Below are positions 42,541-54,725 of a stretch of DNA of 64,000 nucleotides, one piece after another. The position numbers were made by a program, and so were the translations under genes. Position 1 is the first letter of the stretch. Every line of letters starts with the position of its first letter. The notes below the pieces were generated by a model. That model was not told the DNA's origin, ran no database searches, and saw only the letters and a list, made by a program, of their open reading frames with translations. The stretch is taken from the NCBI GenBank assembly GCA_028554645.1, contig JAQOOI010000077.1, positions 91,309 through 155,308 of the forward strand, written 5' to 3'. Source of the stretch: Omphalotus guepiniiformis (taxonomy: Eukaryota; Basidiomycota; Agaricomycetes; Agaricales; Omphalotaceae).

Positions 42541-45111
42541 TGTTTGAATGATAATATATAAGGTATATTTAATAATTTATTTTATATAATTATATAAATA
42601 ATATAAATAAATACTGAATTTTAAATTATATATTAATATATTATATTTAAAATACTATGTAAGATAAAATATCAATAAAATTTTTATTTTAACTTTATCT
42701 ATCTTTTTTAAAAGTTTTAGAAAAATTTTTTTTTTTAATTATTTCTTTAAAAACATACGTAAAACAAACCAATATTAATTTTCCATAATATAAGTATAAA
42801 CTTATATAAGCTGAGTTTAAAATAAACAGATTAGTAAATAAAAAAAATTAGCAGTTACTAGCTTTTGATAAATTTTACTATTGCAAAATATTACTCGCCC
42901 TTCCCCTTCCCCTTCCCCTTCCCCTTCCCCTTCCCCTTCCCCCGCAAAGCGGGGGAGGGGAGGGGAGGGGAGGGGAGGGGAGGGGAAGCGCAATTCCTAG
43001 CTTTTTTTTCGTTGTCGCATTATTGCCTTAGCCACCAAGCACTCGCTTATGTGAATGTGGTGTTGCCTCCCTCCCGATCGCAAAGCGAGCAAAGCGAGGG
43101 GTGCTAAAGCAGGGAGCAAGAGAGAGACTAAGCAACTCTATTTTCTCACATTTACATAGTTTAATTTGCTTACTCACTTGCTCACCACCACCATTTCTTG
43201 CTTTAGCTACCACCCTTGCTAACCTTAGCATTAGCGAGTGAAAGCGAGTAAAGTTTTAGTAAAAGAGGATAATGCAATATCACATTTTTGCTTAGTTGAT
43301 TATGCAATCGCTCACTTTCTAGCACCCTTCACCTCTTGCTTAGTTAATACGCGACACTACCTTCCCTCCCCCCACCCCTCTCGCCTTCGGCGACTGCTTT
43401 AGCTGGTGGCCTCCGCATTATTGCCTAAGCAAAAGTGAGAGTAAGCGAGGCTTATTTTTTATTTTAAAAATTGAAAGTGAGGTAGCAAAAGTGGGTAGCC
43501 TCACATCTTAGTGACCAAGTGAGCAGGATCAACTGTAACTATAAAAATATTAATTTTAAAAAAATATAAAAAAGTTACTAGAAAATTAAAGCAAGCGCCC
43601 TTTGGTGAGCGATAGAATGAAATATAGAAAATTAAAAATTTATAGTTAATTAAATTTATTTAAAGATATAATTAGACCTAAATTATAACTTAAATATTAA
43701 AAAATAAAATTTAATAATTAAAATATATTTAAAAGAACTGACACTATGACAATAATTTAAAACCAAGGACATTTTATGTTAAAAACAATATATTATAATT
43801 AAATTATTGTATAAACAAAAATTTAAAAAATAATATTATTGTTCATTTTTTTTTTTATTTTTTTTTTATTACTAATATTAGTTTAGCTATTTTATTTTGT
43901 TATTTAATTTTAACTTATTTACGCAAGTATTTTTATATTACCTTTTTTTACTACTTTTAATTATAGTATACTCATTTTGCTTAGCGTAATTCCCCCCCCC
44001 CTCCCGCTTTGCGAACATAAGGTAAAGGGGAATGGTTCGCTCCTTTGCTTTAGCAAAGGAGCGAGGGGTGGGGAGGAAGCGACCCTACTTTAGCTGAAAG
44101 AGGGAGCGAGAGAGGGCTAGCATTATTCATATTAGTTAAATAAGTCACACTGAACTTACGCTAATGCGGGTGCGTGAGTAAAATAAGTTAAATTAATAAA
44201 TTTAATAATTTGTAAAACAAAAATACATAACGCTACCTACCCTACCCACATCCCTTGCTTTAACAAAGGGGGTGCCGGCTAAAGCAGGCAGGGAGCTAAA
44301 GCAGGGAGCGATTATTTTAAATCTAAGAAATATTTACAAACAATTAAAGTACTGTTGCTTTAGCAATAATAATAAAGTATTTGCTTAAAAAAAAGCTAGT
44401 ATTTAGTATTTTGTTTAAAAAAAAAAATAATATTCTGTACAACCAATTTTATTTATATTATATTTCCTTTTATATGTTTGTATAATTAATTTTTTTAATG
44501 TTAAAATAACATACTGTACAATATTTTTTACTTTATTGTTGAATACATTTAATTGTAGTTTACATATTTTTAAAATAAGAAATGTTTGCAAAAAATAACC
44601 ATTAACTTTTGTTTACTCGCTTTTCACCTTATTGATAACTTTATGTTTAAGCAACCAATAGCAAAAGATATAACTAAATCAGGCTAGCGTAACACACATT
44701 AGTAAAAGTGAGCAAGATTGTGAGCTAGGGTTAGTCGCTATCACCTATCGCTAAGGATTATTAAGAGTAAGCGAGTGATCAAGAGCAAGTGTAAATTTTA
44801 TAACTCACCTTTACTTATACTTAAACTCTTGCTTAGGTAATTAACCGAACACCGGAGTCGGGTGTTGCTATATCTCCCCTCCCCTTCCCCCGCAAAGCGG
44901 GGGAAGGGGAAGGGGAGGGGAAGGGGAAAGAGTGATTGCAAGTGCTACGTACGGAGCGAAAAGTTGTTCTTTATAAAAAAATTAAAAAAAAGTAATAATA
45001 ACAAAATTGTTAATTTAAATGACAATTTTTAATTGTTAAGATTTTTTAAATTTATTAATAACATATTAATATTATAATTTTAAAGAATTGATTTATAATA
45101 CTAATAAAAAT
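42541..45111. other. Long spacer with large GC palindromes
   Basis: No gene supported over 2.5 kb. Major elements: the C-run/G-run palindrome at 42899-42987, GC clusters at 43065-43125, 43370-43450, 43990-44115 and 44230-44310, and a shorter G/C hairpin at 44874-44932. Proline/Gly-rich ORFs here are readings of the palindromes. Confidence 0.65.
42899..42987. repeat. CCCCTT array facing a GGGGA array
   Basis: Seven CCCCTT units, a short CCCGCAAAGCGGGG turn, then about seven GGGGA(G) units. A large near-perfect hairpin. Confidence 0.92.
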
Positions 45112-45183
45112 TACGAATAATCAGATTTGAACTGATGATATCTACTTGGAAGGTAGAGGTTATATCCACTTAACTATACTCGT
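45112..45183 (-). tRNA. trnG: tRNA-Gly (anticodon UCC)
   Basis: 72 nt cloverleaf: acceptor ACGAGTA/TATTCGT with one G-U pair, anticodon stem TCTAC/GTAGA around CTTCCAA, T arm ATCAGTTCAAATCTGAT. Confidence 0.93.
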
Positions 45184-45893
45184 TTATTTTTTATTTTTAA
45201 TAATTACATTTCTCTTCTTTTAAAAAATTACAATATTTTTAATTATTAAAAAAAAAAATTTTTCCACTCCCCCCCCCCCGCTCCGCGATCGCTTGCTTAG
45301 GCTACTGTGACTTTAGTCCTAAGGCGAGGGTGATAACGATACACCACACCCACATTACCGCCGCACTCTCGCTAACTTTTGCTCTCCTGCTTATGCAAAG
45401 GTGGGTTGCCTCTCTTGCTTTAAATGTTAGCGACTATCGTTAATGCGAGTGAGCAAAAGTTATAGTGATAGTTACAGTGAACGAATAATTGCCTAAGCAA
45501 GAGTGAGTTGCTATGGCAAGACTAAATGTTTAATTGAGCGATTGCATAAGCTACTAAGGTAGAGAGAACGAGTATTGTATAAATTATCGCTGTATTTGCA
45601 ATAATATTTAAACAAGGATAAAAATTAAATAAAAATTATTATTTAAATAAAAGTAATTTTTTGTAAATAAATATAATTGATAAAAATATTATTTTTTTTT
45701 AAGCATATTTTAATAAGTGATTGCACAGCTATATTAAAAAATGAAAAAAAAATTTTATAGTGATATAACTATATTTTAATTAAAAATTAAATAATATAAG
45801 TAAAGCATTTCGTATGCGCAAAAAAAAAAAAAAGTTTTGTTATATAAAATATTTAATAGTTAACAAAATCATACAGTATTTTTATAATGATTA
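45184..45893. other. Spacer
   Basis: AT-rich, with GC repeats at about 45270-45340, 45355-45460 and 45480-45560. No gene seen. Confidence 0.6.
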
Positions 45894-45966
45894 TATTCTC
45901 TTTTGGATTCGAACCAAAATTAGCATTTTAGAAGAATGCTGTTCTAACCGGTTAAACTAAGAGAAT
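45894..45966 (-). tRNA. trnR: tRNA-Arg (anticodon UCU)
   Basis: Acceptor ATTCTCT/AGAGAAT is perfect; anticodon stem GCATT/AATGC around CTTCTAA; T loop TTCGAAT. Confidence 0.93.
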
Positions 45967-47445
45967 ATTTTTAATAATAAATATTTTTTATTTATATTAA
46001 TTTTGTTAAATAAAATTTAATATTATTTATAACAAGATAAATATTTAAAAAAAAAAAGGTTTTGGTCGTATTTTTCCTCTCCTTATTGCTCATTCCTTTG
46101 ACTGCTTTAGCAGGCCACTCGTTAACTCGCCTTAGCGATAGTCGATAGCAAGCGAGCCTTATCAATTCACTCTTGCATTAGCAACTCAATCTCGCTAAGC
46201 GCCAATATGATTTACCTAAGCAAGAGCAACATATTCTCTTGCTCACTCGCATTAGCGATAGTTGCTAGCATTTAAAGCAAGAGAGGCTACACTCATGCTC
46301 CATTCACCTCCTGCTTATGCAATCCGCGACCCTCGCTTTGCGGCTTTGCGAAAGGGAGGGGAGGTGGTCGGTGGACAGTGACCACTCACATTAGTGATAG
46401 CAACCCACATACACATTAATGGTCGTGAGCGTTAGCAAGTGAGCGATAAGGAGAGTGAACGAGAGCGACGCTTTTACTTACTTCCTCGCTTTTTCTTTCC
46501 CCCCCCCCCCCCAACACACAAAAAAATGCAAGCAAAAAAGGCAATACTCACTTTTGTCACTAACACATAATTGAGCGAGGTTGAGTGGTTGCTCACTTTT
46601 ACTCCATTTTTAAGCTTATGCTTATTGTTGCTCTCCCTATCACTCTTCAAATTGCAACTTAAACTTTTTGGAGAATGAGCCGCGTATTGCATAAGCAATA
46701 AAAAGCAGCTTCGCTGTAAAAATTTTGCCTTTATCAAAGTTTATACGATTGTGAACGCTGACTAGCAATAGTGGTAGCAATCCTAAGTCCAAAGTTTTTG
46801 TTCTTTTACTCCATTGCTCACTTACACGCTAAGCTGCCTAAGCAAGAGGGGCAATATCACATATCGCACACCCGCTTATGCGAAGTAGTGTAGCCTCTCT
46901 TGCTTTAAATGCTAGCGACTATCGCTAATGCGAGTGAGCAAGAGTGAGCGGAAGGTGTTTTAAATTTAGCTTAATTATGCTTAAACATAAACTCAGTCTA
47001 TTTTTTTTTATACAATAATAAACATTCATATAAAATAAAAAAGAGTAAGCAACCACTCGCCTACGTCCCCTCGCTCTTGCTAAAGCAGCAGCCGCCGTCC
47101 TTGCTTTAGCAACTAAAGCAATGAGGCGAGAGAGCGAGCGCTCCCGCTCTTGCTTAGACAACTCCCTCGCTTTCCTTGCTAAAGCAAAGGAGCGACGGGT
47201 GCGAGACCCTGCTTTAGCTGTCGCTTATAGCGAGGGAGCGAGGGTGCGAGGGAGGGAGCGACACCTACACCTTTCGCCTATGCGGGTGTGTTAAACAAAA
47301 GCAAAAGTGTAAGTTAAAAAGTTAAACAATAGCAAAAGCGAGTAGACTGTTAATTGCTCGATTCCAATGTAATTTATAATGGACTTTGGCTTATAAATTG
47401 TATTTAAAAAGTTTAAATAGTATAATTAACCTTAATTTAAAATTA
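45967..47445. other. Spacer
   Basis: No gene seen. Dense GC repeats at 46080-46470, 46840-46960 and 47050-47290; a C-run at 46500-46512. The ORFs in this stretch are repeat readings. Confidence 0.6.
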
Positions 47446-47523
47446 TAGAGTTAAGAAGGAATTGAACCCTAAAAGTTAGACTTTGCAGGTCTACTACAGA
47501 AAACCATCTGTAAACTTAACTCT
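47446..47523 (-). tRNA. trnC: tRNA-Cys (anticodon GCA)
   Basis: Acceptor AGAGTTA/TAACTCT, anticodon stem TAGAC/GTCTA around CTGCAAA, T arm AGGGTTCAATTCCTT. 78 nt, slightly long through the D region. Confidence 0.92.
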
Positions 47524-47820
47524 TTATATTATTAAAAAAAAATTTTTTTATTAATAAATATTTTATAATTATATTTAAACTAAATATTATAAAATAAAAG
47601 AAAGATTAAATTCTTTATTAATAATTAAATATATCAAATAATTTATAATAATTAATTTTTTAAAATTAAATATTTTATATTTTAAAAATACCCTCAATAT
47701 CTCATTTACCGCTGCGCGCTTAGTTTAAGTATATAATTTTTTTTAATTATAGAGATAGTTCTTTTTTAATAAATTAGTATAAGAACACTTGCCTTAGCAA
47801 ATAATAAATTAAATATAAAA
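47524..47820. other. AT-rich spacer before atp8
   Basis: Almost pure A/T with one short GC word (CCGCTGCGCG, 47709-47718). Possibly the atp8 leader; no motif is identified. Confidence 0.5.
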
Positions 47821-47979
47821 ATGCCTCAATTAATACCATATTTTTTTTTAAATCAAATTATTTTTGCATTTGTAGTACTATTAATTTTAGTTTATATTTT
47901 ATCTAAATATATTTTACCATTATTTACTTTACTACAAGTAGTTAGAATATATATTACAAAATTAAGTAATAAAAATTAA
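47821..47979 (+). CDS. atp8: ATP synthase subunit 8
   Basis: 52 aa: [20 protein letters not shown], a single membrane helix, then a short basic tail ending TKLSNKN. The MPQL(I/V)P start and size are diagnostic for fungal ATP8, a peripheral-stalk-associated subunit of the complex V membrane part. It is the only standard protein gene on the plus strand in this window, flanked by minus-strand tRNAs. Confidence 0.95.
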   Translation: MPQLIPYFFLNQIIFAFVVLLILVYILSKYILPLFTLLQVVRIYITKLSNKN

Positions 47980-48448
47980 TTAAAATAAATAAAATAAACC
48001 CCTCTTGCTCACTTCCCGCTTTGCGGGTCTCGCAACACATAATGCCCCCCCCCCCCCGCTCCGCGGCTCACATTAGTGATAGCAACCCCTACTAAAGTAC
48101 TAAAGCAGGGTGACTAAAGCAGGGCTGCTACTGCAGGGGTGCTACAGCGGGGGGGGGGGGTGGGCAAGTTATTGCCTTAGATAGAGTGGGGCAACTCACT
48201 CCTTCGCTCACTACCTTTGGTCTTGCATTATTGCCCCCACCACTAGCTCATTTTATGTGATAGCGTCCATCACCTTTTGCATTCACATAAATGAGTGGGT
48301 TAGCTGCTAAAGCAGGTGAGCAAGATAGTGATAGCAGCTAGCAACTAAAGTTTAAGTAAGTGTGCTTGTCTTAGCAAGTGTGCGAGCGAGCAAATAACAA
48401 TATTAAAAATATTATAATTAAAAAAACAGCTTAACATAAACTTTTTAA
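47980..48448. other. Spacer
   Basis: GC repeats at 48015-48180 (with runs of C and G) and 48290-48330. No gene seen. Confidence 0.6.
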
Positions 48449-48519
48449 TAAGCCTAAGAAGATTTGAACTTCTACAGATTCCTCATCAAGAAATTATTCT
48501 ACCCTTAAATTATAGGCTT
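48449..48519 (-). tRNA. trnI: tRNA-Ile (anticodon GAU)
   Basis: Acceptor AAGCCTA/TAGGCTT, anticodon stem ATTTC/GGAAT around TTGATGA, T arm GAAGTTCAAATCTTC. Confidence 0.92.
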
Positions 48520-48526
48520 GCCCCTT

Positions 48527-48597
48527 GTTTTTTTGTTTTTTTGTTTTTTTGTTTTTTTTTTTTGTTTTTTTGTTTTTTTGTTTTTTTGTTTTTTTTT
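48527..48597. repeat. GTTTTTTT tandem array
   Basis: About nine copies of an 8-mer GTTTTTTT with one longer T run. It starts 8 bp from the tRNA-Ile end. A Lys-rich minus-strand ORF here is an artefact of the array. Confidence 0.92.
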
Positions 48598-48957
48598 CAT
48601 AACCCAATCTACTCACTATCAATAACACTAAAATACCAACTTCACCTTTTCCACTAAGGTAAAACTTTCCTTGCTCTAGCAACTAAAGTGGTGGATGCTA
48701 AAACAAGGGATTGGTAAGTATTACAATCACAATCATTCTCTTGCCTTAGTATCTCACTTATGTTATAGAATAATTTAAGATAAAGGTGAGCTTGGGTTTG
48801 GTGCTCGGTTAAATTTAATTGCAAGCAATAATGATAGTTTAAGTGATGATAAAAGTGTTTATAAATTTTATATTACTTAATTAAAATTTTTAATTATTAA
48901 GATTTATATAAAAATTATTAATATAAATATAATAAATTTATTAATAATTTTTAAATA
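48598..48957. other. Spacer
   Basis: AT-rich with scattered short GC words. No gene seen. Confidence 0.55.
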
Positions 48958-49030
48958 CGAGTCCTTCCAGATTCGAACTGGGACAATCCTAATTGACAAT
49001 TAGATGCTCTACCTGTTAAGCTAAGGACCC
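48958..49030 (-). tRNA. trnD: tRNA-Asp (anticodon GUC)
   Basis: Acceptor GGGTCCT/AGGACTC with one G-U pair, anticodon stem TCTAA/TTAGG around TTGTCAA, T loop TTCGAAT, discriminator G. Confidence 0.93.
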
Positions 49031-50392
49031 TACAAAAATATATTTAATTTTATAAAATTAAATATATTTTTTTATTCAATTAAAATTAATTATTTGTTAA
49101 GTATATAAAAAAACATAATATAAAAATTTAATAAAAAATAATATAACTTTTTTAATATATACTTAAATTTTTTTTACTAGCAGCTTTCACTCTCTCCTTT
49201 GGCTGCGTCCATTGCTTTACCAACCCCCAGCTTTAGCAGCCCCAGCTTTAGCAGCCCTCGCTTTTCCTGCTTTATCTTAGGTGGCGAGAGAGCGAGAGCT
49301 ATATTTGGGTAAGCGATAAAGCGAGTGAGCGGGAGTGTTAGGTTGCTAAAGCAAGTGTGTGAAATTGCGAATTACATTTCCACTTCGGCTTATTAGCACA
49401 AAAAAAAGTAAGTTAACGTTACATTTGCTTACTTAAATTTACAACTTTGCATTAATTAGCAAGTGCGAATTTAGTATAAAATTTTGCTCTCTTAAACTAT
49501 TGTGAGTTGCTAAGGCTCACTCACCATTGTGATTGTGGCTGAGTTGCTAAAATTAACTCTATTGTTCTAGCTACTAATAATGTCTAATAATTGGATAGGA
49601 GGTAGCATATACTCAATAAATAACTCGCTCCCCCGCCTGCTTTAGCAGGCCGCCCCGCCCCATTCGCTGCTAAAGCGGCGAGGGGAAGGGGTGGGAAGGG
49701 GGGGGGGGGGCAATTTGTGCTACAATCACAATCTCGCTTTAACGAGTGAGAGAGCAAGTTTAAGTGAGCGAGAGTAGCTAAGGCAAGTTAGTGAGTAATA
49801 CACGCAACACCTAAGATGTGTGTATTTTTATAAACAAGAGGTAACCACATCTTTGCATTAATTAGTAAACGTTAATTATCAATATGGTATAGAAAAAGTT
49901 TAATAAGCTAAACAAAAAAAAGGGAGTAAGAGATTGGAGAAATAGTTAAAAAAATTTTTTTAGTATAACATTTCCAAAACTTTTGTGATAACCACCTTTT
50001 AATTTTACTCTAGCAAGCCATGCTCACTCTCCCGCTCACTTAAACTTATTGCTGCCCGCCCCGCACCATTCGCTGCTAAAGCAGCGAGGGGAAAGGGGCT
50101 GCTAAAGCTGGGGGGTGGGTGAATGATTAGCCTTAGCAAGAAAGGTTACCGCTCATTTATCACTTTTCCGGATAATATGCTAAACAAAAGTGAATGATTG
50201 CAGAAAAGTAATAGTGATCCTAACTTTCTATTTTGCATATAAGTTTTGTTTCCTTTTGCCTTATTTGCTTAAACTAGCATTTACTAGTTCCTGCTTCTTT
50301 GGTTTATAAAAGCAAAGGAATCAGAAAAAGCAAAAATGATTAAGTGATCAAAAAAAGTGTATGAAATGCAAGAGTAAATTTTTGTTTGATTA
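49031..50392. other. Spacer
   Basis: No gene seen. GC repeats at 49190-49300, 49625-49725 (with a G-run at 49698-49710) and 50050-50120; AT-rich between. Confidence 0.6.
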
Positions 50393-50464
50393 CAAGAATG
50401 AGGTGACTCGAACACCTACGATTGATTTTGGAGATCAACATACTGCCAATTATATTACACTCTT
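50393..50464 (-). tRNA. trnW: tRNA-Trp (anticodon CCA)
   Basis: Acceptor AAGAGTG/CATTCTT, anticodon stem TTGAT/ATCAA around CTCCAAA, discriminator G73 as is usual for tRNA-Trp, T loop TTCGAGT. The anticodon reads as CCA, which pairs with UGG but not UGA, although UGA is used for Trp throughout the window. Confidence 0.9.
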
Positions 50465-52048
50465 AAATTTATAAAAATTTTTTTTTATATTAAAAAAAAT
50501 AAATTAAAAATGTAAATTTAGTGTTTTTATTTTTACTCTGTTTAAAACTTATTAATGCAACAAACTTCCTCGCTCCCGACTAAGTGGCTAACTTAAATTA
50601 ATTTTTAATCGGCAAAATATGTATTTTTTTAGTCAACCTTGTTTAGGTTATTATGCAAATATTACTATTGTTACTATTGTTATTATTTTGTAGGCGGCAA
50701 GGTAAAAGTGCTTTTATTAAATAAATTATACTTATCTTATAAATTTTATATTTATTTTTTTCTCTCGCTCGCTGCTGCTTTAGCAAGAGCGCTTATTAAA
50801 AAAGTATTAAACTAAAAAATTTTAGGGGTATAGGCTCACCTTCGCTTAATAGTTAAAGAATAAAATTTTAATTTTGTTAAAACTAGCTTATTTACTCGCT
50901 CACTCTCTGTCGCTGCGCGAGCGATTGAAACTGCAAACACAGATCTCTCTCCCCTACCCGCTTATCTTCGCTCCCCTCACTTTCTTTGCTAAAGCAAAGG
51001 AGCGAACGGGTGCTGCTAAAGCAGGGGGCGGGTTTCGCATAATTGCCTTAGCCTCGCTCTTTCCCCTCGCTCCTTGCTAAAGCAAAGGAGCGAGCCATCA
51101 CTAAGATAAAGCAGGAAAAGCTAGGGCTGCTAAAGCTGGGGCTGCTAAAGCTGGGGCTGCTAAAGCTGGGGCTGCTAAAGCTGGGTGTTGCTAAAGCAAT
51201 GGACGCAGCCAAAGGTGAGAGACCAAAGGTCGGGGCGGTAAAAAGAGAGAGTGAGCAATAGTGAGCAAGCGAGTGAGTGAATTGAACCTTATTTTTTAAA
51301 TAAAAAAATATTTTTTATATACGCAACTTACTTTGCTTTTTGCTTAGCTTATTAAAATTAAATTTTTAATCAAATATTAAAATAACTTTTTTTTTTTCAT
51401 TTTTAATTGATTGCCTCACTCTTGCATTTTTCAACAATGTTTATTAATGCGAAGAGGTTAATAGTAAAAATTAAAAAATTTTTTTTTATATATTATTAGT
51501 AGGTAAAAACAAGAAAAATAAACAATGTTTATTTAAATATTTTAACAAATGAAAAAAGTTAATATTGCATATAAAACAGAAAGTATTTAATATATAAATT
51601 TAATAATTTAAATATATACAATTATTTTAATTAAAAGTTTTATAAAATTTTTTTTATAATTATATTCTTTTAAAAAATAATTATTTATTTATTCAATAAT
51701 AAATTAATTGATCAATATAATAAGATATTAAAAATTAGTAATTTAACATTAAATAAGTAATTAAAAATAAACTTATTAAAATACAAGCGCTACTCGCTTT
51801 GCAAACGGAGCTACTTTAGCTGCGGGTGGGAGCGAGGGAGAGACCCCCATCTAAAGCCTAAAGCAGGAGCGGAAGAGGCCCTCGCTTTCCTTGCTAAAGC
51901 AAAGGAGCGAATGGGCCCTTGCTTTGTGATAGGGTGGGGGGGGGGGGGGGAGGAGGCTACCCTCCGAAGGGGGAGCGAAGGCTTACCCTCCTCTCTACGG
52001 ACAGTAATGGCTGGCGGGGGGGGGGTTACAGTGTCAATCTGTTAAGGA
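50465..52048. other. Spacer
   Basis: No gene seen. GC clusters at 50765-50790, 50905-51240 and 51785-52030 (with G-runs at 51926-51942 and 52016-52025). AT-rich elsewhere. Confidence 0.6.
51126..51185. repeat. Tandem repeat, 4 copies of GCTGCTAAAGCTGGG
   Basis: Four perfect 15-bp copies within a GC-rich cluster. Confidence 0.95.
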
Positions 52049-53475
52049 TTATTGAACCACACCATCAATTACGTGATATGGTTCACTATAAAAGTTAAGG
52101 TCTTCAGCTTTAATATATTTTTTATTATTTATCTCGCTGCTAAAGCAGCGAGGGCTTAATAGTTAACTTCATTGATTTTATACCTCCTGTTCCTTTCTTA
52201 ATATTTGTTAATATTTTACTAGTATCAATGGTAACATTCTTTCCTCCCGCTCCCGCAGGGGAAGGGAAGACAATAATTTTTTAAAGTGGTTCTCGTTAAG
52301 TAATTTGTTATCTAAACCTTTACATTTTATAATAACCGTATCATCCTCCATAATTAAACAATATGTTTTAGGCGATATGAAATAAGCTCTTTTAGCTATT
52401 CCTTTAAATGAAAATTTACCTATGTCTGTTCCTACGTATTTATCATCTAATGGATATTTAATAAATAAATTATCTGTATCAGTATAATAACTAGTATTAT
52501 CAGGCATATTAAAAAAAGGGTTCATAAAAATGGAAGCATATGAAGTAATCATAGCAGATATTGTTAAAGCTCTAACAACATATTTACCATCAAAGTTAGT
52601 TATATTTTTTAATTTATTGTATTCCTCGCTAGCTAAGGCAAGCGACTCTATTAAGTTCTTTAAGTATTTAAGAATGTGCTGTTGTATATTTAATAAATTC
52701 TATATTATTATTAATACTTAATCTATCAATAACTTCATGATTAATAGATATTTCATTAGCTTTACTAGAATCACAAAAATCAATTGTATATGGTTCGTAT
52801 TTTAGTTTAAATCTTCCTCCCTTTCCCCTGCTTTAGCACCCCTCGCTGCTTTAGCAGCGAATGGGTTGCTAAAGCAAGGGGCGGGAATAAACTATTAAGT
52901 ATTAATTTAGCAGTAGTTCGTTTTGCGTTATTTCCATCTCTCTTGCTTATGCAATCCGTACGGAGCGACAGCATTAATTTTAATTTTACTATATTTTTCA
53001 ACAAATTTACTAAATAATTTATTAGACTTCTCCATTTTATACCCTCGCTGCTTTAGCAGCGAGATGTACTTCTCGCTCCTCCCTTTCCCCTTTCCCTTCG
53101 CTGCTTTAGCAGCGAATGGGTCGCTTGCCTAAGCAAGCGAGGGGAGGGAAGGAGCGAGTAACATTTTGGGAATCTCTAGCTTTTTTAAGTATTTCACTAG
53201 TATATCAACCACTTCAATTACCAGTCGCTGCTTTAGCAAGAGCGAGGGTATACTAATCCTCCATTCTCCTTTCTAAAAGGTAAAATAGGAGCTCTGATAC
53301 CTTTAGGTACTTTCACCTACGCATAACAAAAACCAAAATAATTATCAAGATTATTATCAGTACTTCTACTAATATTACCTATCGGTAATTCCTTTAACAT
53401 ACAATATGGATATAGAGATACAACATCATAAATATAAATATTTTCAACATAACCTTTAAAGACTTCAACTCTTCC
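52049..53475 (-). pseudogene. dpo: Mitochondrial-plasmid family B DNA polymerase remnant 3
   Basis: Minus-strand fragments in order: NIYIYDVVSLYPYCMLKELP (motif A), then after a TAG KVPKGIRAPILPFRKENGGL and NWSGWYTSEILKKARDSQNV, then AKRTTAKLILNSLF with GRFKLKYEP after a GC insert (motif B), YYTDTDNLFIKYPLDDKYVG (motif C, DTDN), FKGIAKRAYFISPKTYCL, and an end LNFYSEPYHVIDGVVQ with stop at 52049-52051. The exonuclease half is absent. GC palindromes interrupt it at about 53223-53246, 53040-53155, 52940-52975, 52805-52890, 52625-52645, 52240-52272 and 52130-52155. It is a different lineage from the plus-strand copy (DTDN against DTDS). Not functional as read. Confidence 0.88.
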
Positions 53476-53540
53476 CCCAAAGGGGAGGGGTAGGGGAGGG
53501 GAAGGGGAGGGGAAGGGGAGGGGAAGGGGAGGGGAAGGGG
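53476..53540. repeat. G-run array at the head-to-head polymerase junction
   Basis: GGGGAGGGGTA followed by repeated GGGGAAGGGGAGG units separates the two polymerase remnants of opposite orientation. Quadruplex-prone. Confidence 0.85.
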
Positions 53541-54056
53541 TAGATGTAATTCCAACTTTTAAAGTTAGAGTATGAAATATGGATAATTTAACCAATAAAA
53601 ATATAAAAATTACTAAAAATACACTATCAAAATCTACTAACAATAAAAATTTAGGTTTAAGATATTTTCATAGTAAATATATTACACCGACCCCCTTTGG
53701 GGAGATGGTGATAAAAATAAAGCTTCAGAATTAATAAGTACTATGGATATTGAGACTATAAATTATAACGGTATCCAAATACCTATCTGTATTTCAATAG
53801 CATATAATTTTAATGAGAGTAAGTTATTTTTAATAGATCATAAATTACTTGAATCAAATTTAGATAAAGCTATTGAAAATTTATGATGAGATTATTTTGG
53901 ATTTGTTAAAAATAATATTAAATATTTTAAAAATATTTTTGTTCATAATTTAGGTAGTTTCGACGGTTTTTTTATTTATAAAGGCTTAGTAAAATGTTTT
54001 CCAGCATTTATGAGTGCCATTATAGATAATAATAATAAATTTATTCAAATAACCTG

Positions 54057-54089
54057 CCCCTCCCCTTTGATCGCAAAGCGAGGGAGGGG
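54057..54089. mobile_element. GC hairpin element inside polymerase (short form)
   Basis: CCCCTCCCC, then the core TTTGATCGCAAAGCGAGG, then GAGGGG. It replaces or interrupts the sequence after KFIQIT, where the other copy reads on with FNYYIKL. Confidence 0.85.
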
Positions 54090-54703
54090 AGAAATATGAA
54101 AAATTGAAAATAAATTGAAAAGATTCATATAGAATATATCCAATTTCTTTAGATGATTTATGTAAAACATTTTATGTTGAAGGTAAGTTAAGTAAATATG
54201 ATTCTAGATTTAATAATATGGATTTATTTAAGGATTTAGATTTATTAAATCAATTTAAAGATTATTCATTACAAGATTCTGTTTGTTTATTAAAAGCTTT
54301 AAATAAAGGTCAAGAAATATATTTAGAAGATCATAATGTAGATATTACATCAATTTTATCAACATCATCATTATCTTTAAAAATATTTAGATTGAAATAT
54401 TTACAAAATAATATACCTATATTAAAAGGTTGAATTGATAGCTTTATTAGAAAAGGTTATTTTGGTGGTGCAACAGATTACTATAAAGCAGAAGGAAATA
54501 ATTTATATTATTATGATGTTAACAGTTTATATCCTAAAGCTATGTGTAATCCTATGCCTTACGAATTAATTAAAACTCATAATGATATGAGTAATATTGA
54601 TTTAAAAAATTTCTTTGGCTTTTGCTTAGCTGAAATTGAAACCACTAATAATATTAAAATACCTTTATTACCATATAAATATCAAGGTAAGACTATTTTC
54701 CCT

Positions 54704-54725
54704 CCCCTACCCCAAAGGGGAGGGG
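54704..54725. mobile_element. 22-bp GC hairpin inside polymerase
   Basis: CCCCTACCCC-AA-AGGGGAGGGG. Removing it joins FPT to GKWIGIYFSEELK in frame. 22 bp shifts the frame by one. Confidence 0.88.

Noticed and set aside
46474..47161. Small minus-strand ORFs between tRNA genes
   Set aside because: They are made largely of GC repeats and poly-C/G runs with no conserved content.
48494..48682. Lys/Asn-rich minus-strand ORF
   Set aside because: It is the translation of the GTTTTTTT array and overlaps tRNA-Ile.
51255..51300. GAATTGAACC as a further minus-strand tRNA T arm
   Set aside because: No acceptor or anticodon arm can be formed around it.
53476..53540. Terminal inverted repeat of a linear plasmid
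   Set aside because: The G-run array is the general hairpin/G-run family of this genome; no matching inverted copy bounds the polymerase block, so plasmid ends could not be defined.
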